Shown in pieces: positions 1 to 8,102 of a stretch of 49,691 nt of DNA. The stretch is from assembly GCF_001043895.1 (NCBI RefSeq), contig NZ_JTHF01000056.1, positions 1 through 49,691 on the forward strand, in the 5' to 3' direction. The notes beneath the pieces were generated by a model. The model had not been told where the DNA came from and did not search any database. It worked only from the letters and a program-made list of their open reading frames with translations. The stretch's first letter is position 1. Each line of letters starts with the position of its first letter. Source of the DNA: Methylobacterium indicum. GTDB taxonomy: Bacteria > Pseudomonadota > Alphaproteobacteria > Rhizobiales > Beijerinckiaceae. A program made the position numbers and the translations under genes.

Positions 1-200
1 TCCCCTCTCCCCGCGGGCGGGGAGAGGGCTGTGTCCCCCTTGTCGGGGACACAGCAAGCCCGAAGGGCGAGGGTGAGGGGGTGTTTCCGGAGGAGTTTCA
101 CTCGTCGAGACCCCCTCACCCTCGCTCCGGCTTTCGCCTCCGCTTGCCGTGTCTCTTGGACAGAGACACGGCCCTCTCCCCGCCCGCGGGGAGAGGGGGA
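1..200. repeat. Long palindromic repeat, family R1 copy A
   Basis: An interrupted palindrome of about 200 bp, possibly cut by the window edge. Each end is a GC-rich hairpin built on CCCTCTCCCCGC and GCGGGGAGAGGG. Inside each end is a second hairpin: 28-38 pairs with 45-55 (11 bp) and 146-155 pairs with 163-172 (10 bp). The middle carries AAGCCCGAAGGGCGAGGGTG and a diverged inverted counterpart. A second copy lies at 37695-37881 with the same frame but different tip sequences. It is non-coding, and the small open frames through it are not credible genes. Confidence 0.85.
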
Positions 201-308
201 GAGCCCGCGCCTCTCCTTCATCCCGCACAGCCCCGCGCCCCCCACCTTCCGCCACGTTGCATCCGTCCCCGACGGAACGCCAAACTCTTTCCACGGAGGA
301 AACCCAAA

Positions 309-1283
309 ATGAGCTTCACCCTCGTCCAGCAAGCCACGCCCCGCCTGCACCGCTCCGAGCTGGCGGTCCCGGGCTCGAACCCGACCTTCATGGAGAAGTC
401 GGCCAAGTCCTCGGCCGACGTGATCTTCCTCGACCTCGAGGACGCCGTCGCCCCCGACGACAAGGAGCAGGCGCGCAAGAACATCGTCCAGGCCCTCAAC
501 GAGATCGATTGGGGCACGAAGACGATGATGATCCGCATCAACGGCCTCGACACCCATTACATGTACCGGGACGTGGTCGACATCGTCGAGGCCTGCCCGC
601 GCCTCGACATGATCCTGATCCCGAAGGTCGGCGTGCCGCAGGACGTCTACGCGATCGACGTGCTGGTGACGCAGATCGAGCAGGCGAAGCGCCGCGAGAA
701 GAAGCTCGGCTTCGAGGTGCTGATCGAGACGGCGCTCGGCATGGCCAATGTCGAGGCGATCGCCCAGTCCTCGAAGCGCCTCGAGGCGATGTCCTTCGGC
801 GTCGCCGACTACGCCGCCTCGCTGCGCGCCCGCTCGACCGTGATCGGCGGCGTCAACCCGGATTACTCGGTGCTCACCGACAAGGACGAGACCGGCGGCC
901 GCCAGACCCACTGGCAGGATCCGTGGCTGTTCGCCCAGAACCGGATGCTGGTGGCCTGCCGCGCCTATGGGCTCCGCCCGATCGACGGCCCGTTCGGCGA
1001 CTTCTCGGACCCGGACGGCTACACCTCGGCGGCGCGGCGCTGCGCGGCTCTGGGCTTCGAGGGCAAGTGGGCGATCCACCCCTCGCAGATCGAGCTGGCC
1101 AACGAGGTCTTCACCCCGAGCGAGGCCGAGGTGACCAAGGCGCGCCGCATCCTCTCGGCGATGGAGGAGGCCGCCAAGGCCGGCCGCGGCGCCGTCTCCC
1201 TCGACGGGCGCCTCATCGACATCGCGTCGATCCGCATGGCCGAGGCGCTGATCGGCAAGGCCGACGCCATGGCGCGTGCCTGA
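309..1283 (+). CDS. mclA: Malyl-CoA lyase (HpcH/HpaI aldolase/citrate lyase family)
   Basis: A 324-residue protein matching the malyl-CoA/citramalyl-CoA lyase group. This enzyme cleaves malyl-CoA to glyoxylate and acetyl-CoA in the serine cycle, and related enzymes act in the ethylmalonyl-CoA pathway. Visible features are the N-terminal RSELAVPGSNPTFMEK, the metal-binding strand DVIFLDLEDAVAP, IRINGLDT, IPKVGVPQDVY, the second acidic ligand region VLIETALGMANVEAI, and the C-terminal GKWAIHPSQIELAN. The ATG at 309 is chosen because GGAGGA stands just upstream and family similarity begins there; the frame is open further upstream through the R1 repeat, which is not coding. No other serine-cycle gene is nearby. 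Its presence suggests a methylotroph. The stop codon lies inside the first unit of an 18-bp tandem repeat. Confidence 0.93.
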   Translation: MSFTLVQQATPRLHRSELAVPGSNPTFMEKSAKSSADVIFLDLEDAVAPDDKEQARKNIVQALNEIDWGTKTMMIRINGLDTHYMYRDVVDIVEACPRLDMILIPKVGVPQDVYAIDVLVTQIEQAKRREKKLGFEVLIETALGMANVEAIAQSSKRLEAMSFGVADYAASLRARSTVIGGVNPDYSVLTDKDETGGRQTHWQDPWLFAQNRMLVACRAYGLRPIDGPFGDFSDPDGYTSAARRCAALGFEGKWAIHPSQIELANEVFTPSEAEVTKARRILSAMEEAAKAGRGAVSLDGRLIDIASIRMAEALIGKADAMARA

Positions 1284-1346
1284 CGGCACGGGCGTGCCTG
1301 ACGGCACGGGCGTGCCTGACGGCACGGGCGTGCCTGACTGCCGAGG
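1274..1346. repeat. 18-bp tandem repeat at the mclA stop codon
   Basis: Three exact units of GCGTGCCTGACGGCACGG (1274-1291, 1292-1309, 1310-1327) are followed by a decayed fourth. Each unit contains a 6-bp inverted repeat, CGTGCC and GGCACG, around TGAC, so the transcript can form a row of short hairpins. The mclA stop TGA is inside the first unit. It could act as a terminator or 3' stabiliser, but there is no T-tract. A different 18-bp array occurs at 20552-20641. Confidence 0.8.
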
Positions 1347-1659
1347 GCGCCGACGACTCGAGGGCGTCTGACGGCCCGAAGCCGAGGACGGGAGGCCGGC
1401 CGCCGTGCCGGCCCCCGTCACCCCGACACCGTTTTCCCTCCCGCACAGGTTCCGGCGAGCCCCGCGCCGACGATCGGTCAGCCTTGTCCGCCGCGCGGAG
1501 ACGACGCACGGCTCTCGCACACGCGAGAAACAGTCGAGTGGCATACGCTCGAAGGATGCCGGCCCGCGCAGCCGCCCCGGCGGCCCTGTGACAGGCGTCG
1601 CGACCGGCATAGACTGGAGTCTCGCACACCGTGCGCCATGTCCGGTCTTCGACGTTGCC

Positions 1660-1699
1660 GCGTCGTCCGGCGGGACACTCTCGCGTTGCCGGACGACGC
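1660..1699. promoter_or_regulatory. 12-bp perfect inverted repeat upstream of the RND genes
   Basis: GCGTCGTCCGGC at 1660-1671 is exactly complementary to GCCGGACGACGC at 1688-1699, with a 16-nt loop. The right arm ends 21 bp before the ATG of the efflux adaptor. The position suits an operator or a 5' leader hairpin. No regulator gene is adjacent, so the role is inferred. The rest of the 1284-1720 gap holds only the 18-bp tandem repeat and nothing else that I recognise. Confidence 0.4.
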
Positions 1700-1720
1700 C
1701 CGAGTGGAAGCGTGCGGCCG

Positions 1721-2923
1721 ATGAGATCAGAACAGGGTGCTGACGCACGGAAACGCCGGCGCGGCGGGTGGCTCGTCGCCCTGGCGATCCTGGCCGGCGC
1801 CGGTGGCGCCTATGCGTGGCACAACCGGGAGCAGGCGGCCGCGGCGAAGCCGGCCGCCCGCGCCCCCGCCCCGGTGCCGGTGACCCTCGCCCGGGTCGAG
1901 CGGGGGCCCCTCGCTGTGGTGCTGTCCGGCCTCGGCACGGTGCAGGCCTACAACACCGTGCAGGTGCGCAGCCGGGTCGACGGCGAGATCCTGAAGATCG
2001 GCTTTCGCGAAGGCCAGGTGGTGAAGAAGGGCGACCTCCTCGCCCAGGTCGATCCGCGCCCCTACCAGGCCGCCCTCGATCAGGCCAGGGCGAAGAAGGC
2101 CCAGGACGAGGCCAACGTGAAGAACGCGAAGGCCGACCTGGAGCGCTACACCAAGCTCGGCGACTACGCCTCGCGCCAGCAGACCGAGACGCAGGGCGCC
2201 ACGGTCAACCAGCTCACCGCCCAGATCGCCGGCGACCAGGCGGCGATCGACAACGCGGCGACGCAACTCTCCTACGCGACGATCCAGGCGCCGATCGACG
2301 GCGTCACCGGCTTCCGGCTGATCGACGTCGGCAACATCGTCAACGCCGCGCAGCAGACCGCGATCGTCACCATCACCCAGGTCGAGCCGATCTTCGTGGT
2401 CTATACCGCGCCCGAGGAGCAGCTCGGCGAGGTGATGCGGGCGCTCGCCGCCGGCACGGTCCCGGTCGAGGCCTGGAGCACGGACGGGATGGCCCGGTTG
2501 TCCGAGGGGCGGCTCGACCTCGTCAACAACCAGGTCGACACGGCGACCGGGACGATCCGGCTCAAGGCCTCCTTCGCCAACAAGGACCACGCCCTGTGGC
2601 CGGGGGTCTCGGTCTCGACCAAGATGCGCACCGGCACGATTCCGGACGCCGTCACGGTGCCGGACGACGCGGTGCAGCACGGGCCGAACGGGCTCTACGC
2701 CTTCGTGGTCGACGACCAGATGAAGGCCCACATGCAGCCGATCAGCGTCGGCCGCTCCAACGACGGCCGCAGCCAGGTGCTCAAGGGCCTGTCGCCGGGC
2801 CAGACCGTGGTCTGGCGCGGCCAGTCGCGGGTGCAGGAGGGCGCGCTCGTCGCCGAGGCGACGCCCGCGGCGCCCGCACGCCAGGCGGACAACGCCGCCC
2901 TGACCCAGAGCGAGGCGCGCTGA
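1721..2923 (+). CDS. RND efflux periplasmic adaptor (MdtA-like membrane fusion protein)
   Basis: A 400-residue periplasmic adaptor that links an inner-membrane RND pump to an outer-membrane channel. A basic N-terminus (RKRRRGG) precedes one hydrophobic segment at about residues 17-35, acting as signal or anchor. The lipoyl/barrel-sandwich halves follow (VQVRSRVDGEILKIGFREGQVVKKGDLLAQVDPRPYQ and SYATIQAPIDGVTGFRLIDVGNIV) around an alpha-helical hairpin (QARAKKAQDEANVKNAKADL), then the beta-barrel domain. The frame is open 90 bp further upstream, but the ATG at 1721 puts the basic/hydrophobic signal at the N-terminus. The pump gene starts one base after this stop, so the two are translationally coupled. 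No outer-membrane factor gene is present. Substrates cannot be told from sequence. Confidence 0.9.
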   Translation: MRSEQGADARKRRRGGWLVALAILAGAGGAYAWHNREQAAAAKPAARAPAPVPVTLARVERGPLAVVLSGLGTVQAYNTVQVRSRVDGEILKIGFREGQVVKKGDLLAQVDPRPYQAALDQARAKKAQDEANVKNAKADLERYTKLGDYASRQQTETQGATVNQLTAQIAGDQAAIDNAATQLSYATIQAPIDGVTGFRLIDVGNIVNAAQQTAIVTITQVEPIFVVYTAPEEQLGEVMRALAAGTVPVEAWSTDGMARLSEGRLDLVNNQVDTATGTIRLKASFANKDHALWPGVSVSTKMRTGTIPDAVTVPDDAVQHGPNGLYAFVVDDQMKAHMQPISVGRSNDGRSQVLKGLSPGQTVVWRGQSRVQEGALVAEATPAAPARQADNAALTQSEAR

Positions 2924-2924
2924 C

Positions 2925-5900
2925 ATGCAGCTCGGCACCGGGCAGGGGGAGACCGCGCGCGGCGGCATCTCCGGCTACTTCATCCGCTTTCCGATCGCGA
3001 CCTCGCTGATCATGGCCGGGATCCTGTTCATCGGGATCGTGGCCTATCCGCTGCTCGGCGTCGCGCCCCTGCCGCAGGTCGATTTCCCGACGATCCAGGT
3101 CACCGCGCAGCTGCCCGGGGGCAGCCCCGAGACCATGGCCTCGACGGTGGCCCAGCCGCTGGAGCGACAGTTCGCGCAGGTTCCCGGCGTCAGCCAGATG
3201 ACCTCGACGAGCGCTCTAGGCATCTCGTCGATCACCGTGCAGTTCGACCTCGGCCGCAACATCGACGGGGCGGCGAACGACATCCAGGCGGCGATCAACG
3301 CCGCCGGCGGGCAGCTGCCGAAGACCCTGCCGAGCCCGCCGACCTACCGCAAGGTGAACCCGGCCGATTCGCCGATCCTGCTGCTCTCGGCCACCTCCGA
3401 CACCCTGCCGCTGACCGAGGTCGACGACGCCGCCGACGTGCAACTGGCGCAGCGCATCAGCCAGGTCACGGGCGTCGGCCAAGTGCTGATCGGCGGCCAG
3501 CAGAAGCCGGCGGTGCGGGTGCAGATCGACCCGGCGAAGCTCGTCGCCAAGGACCTGTCGCTCGAGGACGTGCGGACCCAGCTGTCGATCACCACGGTCA
3601 ACAGCCCGAAGGGCAGCTTCGACGGCCAGACCCGCAGCTACACGGTCTACGCCAACGACCAGCTCACCCGCGCCAAGGACTGGAACGACGTCATCATCGC
3701 CTACCGCAACGGCGCCCCGTTGCGGGTGCGCGACATCGGCCAGGCGGTGGCGGGGCCGGAGGACGTGAAGCAGGCGGCCTGGGCCAACGGCCAGCGCGGC
3801 GTGTTCCTGGTCATCTTCAAGCAGCCCGGCGCCAACGTCATCGACACGGTCGACCGGATCAAGGCGGAGTTGCCGCGCATCACCGCCTCGCTGCCGGCGG
3901 GCGTGAAGGTCCAGACGCTGAGCGACCGGACCCAGACCATCCGCGCCGCCGTCGAGGACGTGCAGTTCACGCTGCTCCTCACCATCGCGCTCGTGGTGAT
4001 GGTGATCTTCGTCTTCCTGCGCTCGGTCTGGGCCACCATCATCCCGAGCGTGACGGTGCCGCTGGCGCTGCTCGGCGCCTGCGCGCTGATGTGGATGGCG
4101 GGCTACACCCTCGACAACCTGTCGCTGATGGCGCTCACCATCGCGGTCGGCTTCGTGGTCGACGACGCGATCGTGGTCCTGGAGAACATCGCCCGCTACG
4201 TCGAGGAGGGGATGAAGCCGATGCAGGCCGCGCTCAAGGGCGCGGGCGAGATCGGCTTCACCATCGTGTCGATCTCGGTCTCGCTGATCGCGGTGCTGAT
4301 CCCGCTCCTGCTGATGGGCGGCATCATCGGCCGGCTGTTCCGCGAATTCGCCGTGGTGCTGTCGATGACGATCGGCGTCTCGGCCTTCGTGTCGCTGTCG
4401 CTGACCCCGATGATGGCCTCGCGCTTCCTGAAGGAGCACACGAACGAGCATCACGGACGCCTCTACCGCTGGAGCGAGCGCGTCTTCGATCGCATGCTGT
4501 CGGCTTACGAATCCGCCCTCGACGTGGCGCTCCGCCACCACGTCGTGACGTTCCTGACCTTCCTGGGCACGGTAGCGCTCACCGGCTACCTGTTCGTGGT
4601 GATTCCGAAGGGCTTCTTCCCGCAGCAGGATACCGGCCTCATCGTCGGCATCACGGAAGGCGGGCAGGACATCTCGTTTGCCGCGATGGAGGACCGCCAG
4701 CACGCGGTCGGCGCGGTGATCCAGGCCGACCCGGATGTCGCGAGCGTCGCGATGTCGATCGGCGGCAGCGGCCAGGCGCTCAATTCCGGCCGGATGTTCA
4801 TCACCCTCAAAGCCCGGGACGAGCGGGAGGCCGACGCCTTCCAGATCATCGGCCGGCTGCGGCCGAAGCTCGCGAAGATCGAGGGCGTGAAGGTCTTCCT
4901 CCAGGCCTCGCAGGACGTGCGCACCGGCGGGCGCGCCTCGCGCACCCAGTTCGAGTACACGCTCCAGGACCCGAACCTCGACGAGCTCAACACCTGGTCG
5001 CCGCGCCTCCTGGAGAAGCTGAAGACTCTGCCGGAACTGCGCGACGTCGCCACCGACCAGCAGACCGACGGCACCACCCTGACGCTGACGATCAACCGCG
5101 ACGCCGCCTCGCGCTACGGCATCACGCCGCAAGCGATCGACGACACGCTCTACGACGCGATCGGACAACGCCAGGTGGCGCAATACTTCACCCAGCTCAA
5201 CAGCTACCACGTGATCATGGAGATCCTGCCGGCACTGCAGGGCAACCCGGATTCCCTGCGCAACATCTACGTGAAATCGCCGACGACCGGGGGCCAGGTG
5301 CCGCTCGCGGCCTTCGCCACCTGGACCACCGTGCCGGTGCGGCCGCTCTCGATCAGCCACCAGGGCCAGTTCCCCGCGGTGACGATCAGCTTCAACCTCG
5401 CCCCCAACGTCGCGCTGGGCACCGCGACCGCGGCGATCGACAAGGCGGCCAAGGATCTCGGCATTCCGGCGACGCTGGCGACCGGCTTCCAGGGCACCGC
5501 GCAAGCCTTCCAGCAATCGCTCTCGACGGTGCCGCTGCTCATCGTCGCCGCCCTGGTGGTGGTCTACCTGATCCTCGGCATCCTCTACGAGAGCTACATC
5601 CACCCGCTGACCATCCTCTCGACCCTGCCCTCGGCCGGCGTCGGCGCGCTCGCGATGCTCTTGTGGTTCGGCTACGATTTCAGCCTGATCGCGCTGATCG
5701 GCATCATCCTGCTGATCGGCATCGTGAAGAAGAACGGCATCATGCTGGTCGATTTCGCGATCGTCGCCGAGCGCACCGAGGGGATCGGCCCCGAGGAGGC
5801 GATCCGTAAGGCGGCCCTGCTGCGCTTCCGCCCGATCCTGATGACCACGATGGCGGCCTTGCTCGGCGGCATCCCGCTGATGTTCGGCACCGGCACCGGC

Positions 5901-6107
5901 TCGGAGATCCGCCAGCCGCTCGGCTACGCCATGGTCGGCGGGCTGGCGGTCAGCCAGGTGCTGACGCTGTTCACCACGCCGGTGATCTACATCTACCTCG
6001 ACACCCTCGCGACCTGGCTGTCCGGGCGCCGGCACGGGCCGGAGACGAAGGACGAGGCGCCGGAGGACAAGGAGGAGCCGGGACGCCTGCGGGAGGCGGC
6101 GGAGTAG
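2925..6107 (+). CDS. RND multidrug efflux inner-membrane pump (MdtB/MdtC-like)
   Basis: A 1060-residue proton-driven pump of normal length for the hydrophobe/amphiphile efflux family. The N-terminal helix (IRFPIATSLIMAGILFIGIVAYPLLG) is followed by porter-domain sequence (PQVDFPTIQVTAQLPGGSPE). In TM4 the motif VGFVVDDAIVVLEN contains the paired aspartates D413 and D414, the proton-relay residues of the family. A second set of helices near the C-terminus carries the conserved GIVKKNGIMLVDFA and LRFRPILMTTMAALLGGIPL. It begins 1 bp after the adaptor stop. The MdtB-type reading comes from the KKNGIML and RPI motifs; only one RND subunit is encoded here, whereas Escherichia coli MdtBC uses two. 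Confidence 0.93.
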   Translation: MQLGTGQGETARGGISGYFIRFPIATSLIMAGILFIGIVAYPLLGVAPLPQVDFPTIQVTAQLPGGSPETMASTVAQPLERQFAQVPGVSQMTSTSALGISSITVQFDLGRNIDGAANDIQAAINAAGGQLPKTLPSPPTYRKVNPADSPILLLSATSDTLPLTEVDDAADVQLAQRISQVTGVGQVLIGGQQKPAVRVQIDPAKLVAKDLSLEDVRTQLSITTVNSPKGSFDGQTRSYTVYANDQLTRAKDWNDVIIAYRNGAPLRVRDIGQAVAGPEDVKQAAWANGQRGVFLVIFKQPGANVIDTVDRIKAELPRITASLPAGVKVQTLSDRTQTIRAAVEDVQFTLLLTIALVVMVIFVFLRSVWATIIPSVTVPLALLGACALMWMAGYTLDNLSLMALTIAVGFVVDDAIVVLENIARYVEEGMKPMQAALKGAGEIGFTIVSISVSLIAVLIPLLLMGGIIGRLFREFAVVLSMTIGVSAFVSLSLTPMMASRFLKEHTNEHHGRLYRWSERVFDRMLSAYESALDVALRHHVVTFLTFLGTVALTGYLFVVIPKGFFPQQDTGLIVGITEGGQDISFAAMEDRQHAVGAVIQADPDVASVAMSIGGSGQALNSGRMFITLKARDEREADAFQIIGRLRPKLAKIEGVKVFLQASQDVRTGGRASRTQFEYTLQDPNLDELNTWSPRLLEKLKTLPELRDVATDQQTDGTTLTLTINRDAASRYGITPQAIDDTLYDAIGQRQVAQYFTQLNSYHVIMEILPALQGNPDSLRNIYVKSPTTGGQVPLAAFATWTTVPVRPLSISHQGQFPAVTISFNLAPNVALGTATAAIDKAAKDLGIPATLATGFQGTAQAFQQSLSTVPLLIVAALVVVYLILGILYESYIHPLTILSTLPSAGVGALAMLLWFGYDFSLIALIGIILLIGIVKKNGIMLVDFAIVAERTEGIGPEEAIRKAALLRFRPILMTTMAALLGGIPLMFGTGTGSEIRQPLGYAMVGGLAVSQVLTLFTTPVIYIYLDTLATWLSGRRHGPETKDEAPEDKEEPGRLREAAE

Positions 6108-6248
6108 GGGCGGGCTCCCGCGTGCCCGGATCGTAAGCGGGCGTGAGACGACCGTGCCTTCGATGTCACGCCGGAGCCGCCGCGGAAGACGTCCGCAATG
6201 CCACGATCCACGATACTGACGGAGGCGCATGCCGAGAGGCCGACGTTC

Positions 6249-6343
6249 CGTGATGGGCCAACCCCTTTCCGGGCCCGGTACGGACCTGCACGACGGAAGC
6301 GAATGACGCTTCAGTCGTCCGGGAAAGGGGGATGGCTTACGAG
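6249..6343. repeat. Hairpin element, family R4 copy 1, between convergent genes
   Basis: The left arm around 6249-6272 pairs imperfectly with the right arm around 6319-6343, and an inner hairpin (GAAGCG 6296-6301 with CGCTTC 6307-6312, loop AATGA) forms the tip. The right half CGCTTCAGTCGTCCGGGA resembles 25744-25761. It lies between the pump gene and the oppositely oriented hydrolase gene, where it could end transcription from both sides. The rest of the 6108-6441 gap shows nothing else recognisable. Confidence 0.5.
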
Positions 6344-6362
6344 TGGCCGAGAACCGAACGTA
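6343..6362 (+). repeat. Imperfect 20-bp direct repeat flanking the accessory patch (left)
   Basis: GGCCGAGAACCGAACGTACC here and AGCCGAAAACCGAACGTACC at 8083-8102 agree at 18 of 20 positions. They bracket the hydrolase gene, the transposase-derived gene and the AT-rich stretch. They may be remnants of insertion-site repeats or two members of a dispersed repeat. Confidence 0.4.
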
Positions 6363-6441
6363 CCGTATCCATCAGTATCGTGGACCGTGCGCTGCAATCG
6401 GGCGCCGCTCTCATGCCGGAGAGCCGTCTGCCGGAGAGCCG

Positions 6442-7293
6442 TCACGCCGTGCCGATGAACTCCCGCAGAACCGCGACGGCGCGCTCGGGCGCGTCGCCGA
6501 ACACGCCGTGGCCGCACTCTGCGAACCGCTCGAACCGCACCCGATCCGGCGGCAGGGCCGCGACGAGGGCCTCGCTGACGCTCATCGGCATGACGGGGTC
6601 GCGGTCGCCCGCCATGACGAGGACGGGGCAGCGCAGACCCGCGAGGGCGGAGCGAAAATCCATGCGGCCCTGCTCGTTGGCCGGGCCGTTGAAGTGCAGG
6701 GCGGTGTCGTGGCGGATCCGGACGCGGCGCAGCTCGGCCGGGTCCGCCGGGGTACGGCGGTAGAGCGGCCGGCAGACACGGATGAACGCCTCCCGCCGCT
6801 CGGCGGTCGGGTCCGTCCAGTAGGACTCGGCGATGCGGGCGGCCTCCGGACCGCCCAGGCGGCCGAACATCGCGAACACCGCCGGAAAATCGACCTTGGC
6901 GGCGGTGCTCACCAGGACGAGCTTGCCCGGATGGTCGGGATGGCGCGTCGCATCGGATTGGGCGACGAACCCGCCCCACGACATCCCGAGCACGATCGGC
7001 CGGACGAGACCGAGGGCATCGCACAAGCCCTTCACGTCGTCGCCCCATTGGGCGAGCGTCCAGGCGGAGCGGTCACCGTCCTCGCTCCGGCCGTTGCCGC
7101 GCTGATCGACATAGACCACCTGCGCCACGTCGCTCAGGCGGGAGAACAGGGGCTTGAAGCCGCTATGGTCGAAGCCCGGACCGCCATGGAGGAGAAGCAA
7201 GGTCGGCTTCTCCCGCATGGCGTCGCCCTCGGGCACCAGCCCGGCATTCTCCACGTCGACGAACAGGCGAACGCCGTTGACGGAGACGAACAC
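6442..7293 (-). CDS. Alpha/beta hydrolase, proline iminopeptidase-like
   Basis: A 283-residue single-domain alpha/beta hydrolase, probably cytoplasmic. It shows the oxyanion-hole motif HGGPGFDHSG, the nucleophile elbow GMSWGGF, the acid region MAGDRDPVMP and the catalytic histidine in ECGHGVFGDAP, so the Ser-Asp-His triad looks intact. HGGPG is typical of prolyl aminopeptidases and related esterases; the substrate is unknown. I place the start at GTG 7293 because ACGGAGGG lies a few bases upstream and the fold begins there. The longer open frame upstream runs antiphase through the neighbouring transposase-like gene. It is 53 bp downstream of that gene on the same strand and may be co-transcribed. 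Confidence 0.82.
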   Translation of the reverse strand: MFVSVNGVRLFVDVENAGLVPEGDAMREKPTLLLLHGGPGFDHSGFKPLFSRLSDVAQVVYVDQRGNGRSEDGDRSAWTLAQWGDDVKGLCDALGLVRPIVLGMSWGGFVAQSDATRHPDHPGKLVLVSTAAKVDFPAVFAMFGRLGGPEAARIAESYWTDPTAERREAFIRVCRPLYRRTPADPAELRRVRIRHDTALHFNGPANEQGRMDFRSALAGLRCPVLVMAGDRDPVMPMSVSEALVAALPPDRVRFERFAECGHGVFGDAPERAVAVLREFIGTA

Positions 7294-7346
7294 GGTGCCC
7301 TCCGTAGCCGGAGCGGGGGGAGCGCGCCGGCTCCCCGGGCGGCGGG

Positions 7347-7742
7347 TCAGGCCACCGCCGCCTGCGGCTGCACGCTGAGCAGCATGTTGGCGATCTGGCG
7401 CACCTGCAATTCGCTGTCCTGGAGCTCCTTCTTGCGGGCGCCGCCATAGGCGAACTCGTCGTGGTCGATACCCGGGACCTGCAGGCCCGCCTCCACGAAG
7501 GATTGCTCGAGCCGGGTGAGGAGCTGCCCCCACACGCCGAGGCGCGACCAGCGGATGAAGGTCTGCGCCGCCATCCACCAGGGACCGTACTGGGCCGGGA
7601 CCGCGCGCCAGTTGGTGTCGTGCCAGTGGCGCCACAGGATCGCGTCCACGGTGCGCTTCAGGTCATGGGGCTGGGTCTTGCCACGGGGCCGGCAGCCTTC
7701 GAGCAACGGTGCGAGCAAAGCCCACTGCGCCTCCGTCAACAT
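7347..7742 (-). CDS. Transposase-derived protein with IS5-type N-terminal (DUF4096-like) domain
   Basis: A 131-residue protein whose first ~80 residues look like the N-terminal helix-turn-helix region of IS5-group transposases: LTEAQWALLAPLLEG, KRTVDAILWRHWHDTNWRAVPAQYGPW, FIRWSRLGVWGQLL. The catalytic DDE domain is absent. The last ~45 residues (GIDHDEFAYGGARKKELQDSELQVRQIANMLLSVQPQAAVA) are unlike a transposase, with no frameshift or stop at the join. I chose ATG 7742 because GAGGGG lies 6 bases upstream; ATG 7748 abuts that site too closely. No terminal inverted repeats of an insertion sequence were found around it. It could be a decayed transposase or a domesticated DNA-binding protein. 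Confidence 0.65.
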   Translation of the reverse strand: MLTEAQWALLAPLLEGCRPRGKTQPHDLKRTVDAILWRHWHDTNWRAVPAQYGPWWMAAQTFIRWSRLGVWGQLLTRLEQSFVEAGLQVPGIDHDEFAYGGARKKELQDSELQVRQIANMLLSVQPQAAVA

Positions 7743-7776
7743 TAACATCCCCTCGTTCACGTTTCCGCTGACGGGC

Positions 7777-7805
7777 ATGTTACCAAGGGTAATCTGCTTC
7801 TTCAA
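7777..7805 (-). promoter_or_regulatory. Candidate sigma-70-type promoter for the transposase-derived gene
   Basis: Reading the minus strand, TTGAAG (7805-7800) is followed after exactly 17 bp by TAACAT (7782-7777), about 35 bp before the chosen ATG. It lies in locally AT-rich DNA. The assignment is by consensus and spacing only. Confidence 0.4.
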
Positions 7806-8082
7806 TCACTGCATCGACCGGATTCTGCAGTTTGTTTGCCCGTCGCAACCGCGAAAAATCCCCGATCGTTTGTGTTCGAACATGAACAGAGCGATGACGT
7901 TCATGATGTTACTTAAAAGATTAGATGTTTCGGTCTGTAAATTCTTGTTAGTTTTTGCGATACAAATCGAAGTAAAACCCCGCCCATCCTGCGGCGCACG
8001 GGTGCATCCCAGGCTCCAGTATCGGTACCGGCCGGGACCGACACGACCACCGCACCGCCGGGACGTGAATGAATTATTCTTC

Positions 8083-8102
8083 GAAGCCGAAAACCGAACG
8101 TA
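8083..8102 (+). repeat. Imperfect 20-bp direct repeat flanking the accessory patch (right)
   Basis: AGCCGAAAACCGAACGTACC matches 6343-6362 at 18 of 20 positions in the same orientation. The motif CCGTGATGGGC also occurs near both copies (about 6248 and 8118), so the shared sequence extends beyond the 20 bp in rearranged order. Confidence 0.4.

Noticed and set aside
1274..1346. Tandem repeats considered as a CRISPR array
   Set aside because: Units are only 18 bp and directly adjacent with no unique spacers; no cas genes are present. The same holds for 20552-20641.
1213..1629. Minus-strand frame with repeated RHARAV residues
   Set aside because: It is a translation of the 18-bp tandem repeat downstream of mclA.
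3216..6230. 1004-codon open frame antisense to the RND pump gene
   Set aside because: It lies wholly opposite a clear pump gene, has a composition dominated by Arg, Asp, His, Gly and Val as expected of a shadow frame in GC-rich DNA, and shows no domain.
7294..7635. Long N-terminal extension of the alpha/beta hydrolase
   Set aside because: It overlaps the transposase-derived gene in another frame, is rich in Arg, Gly and Pro, and a good ribosome site supports GTG 7293.
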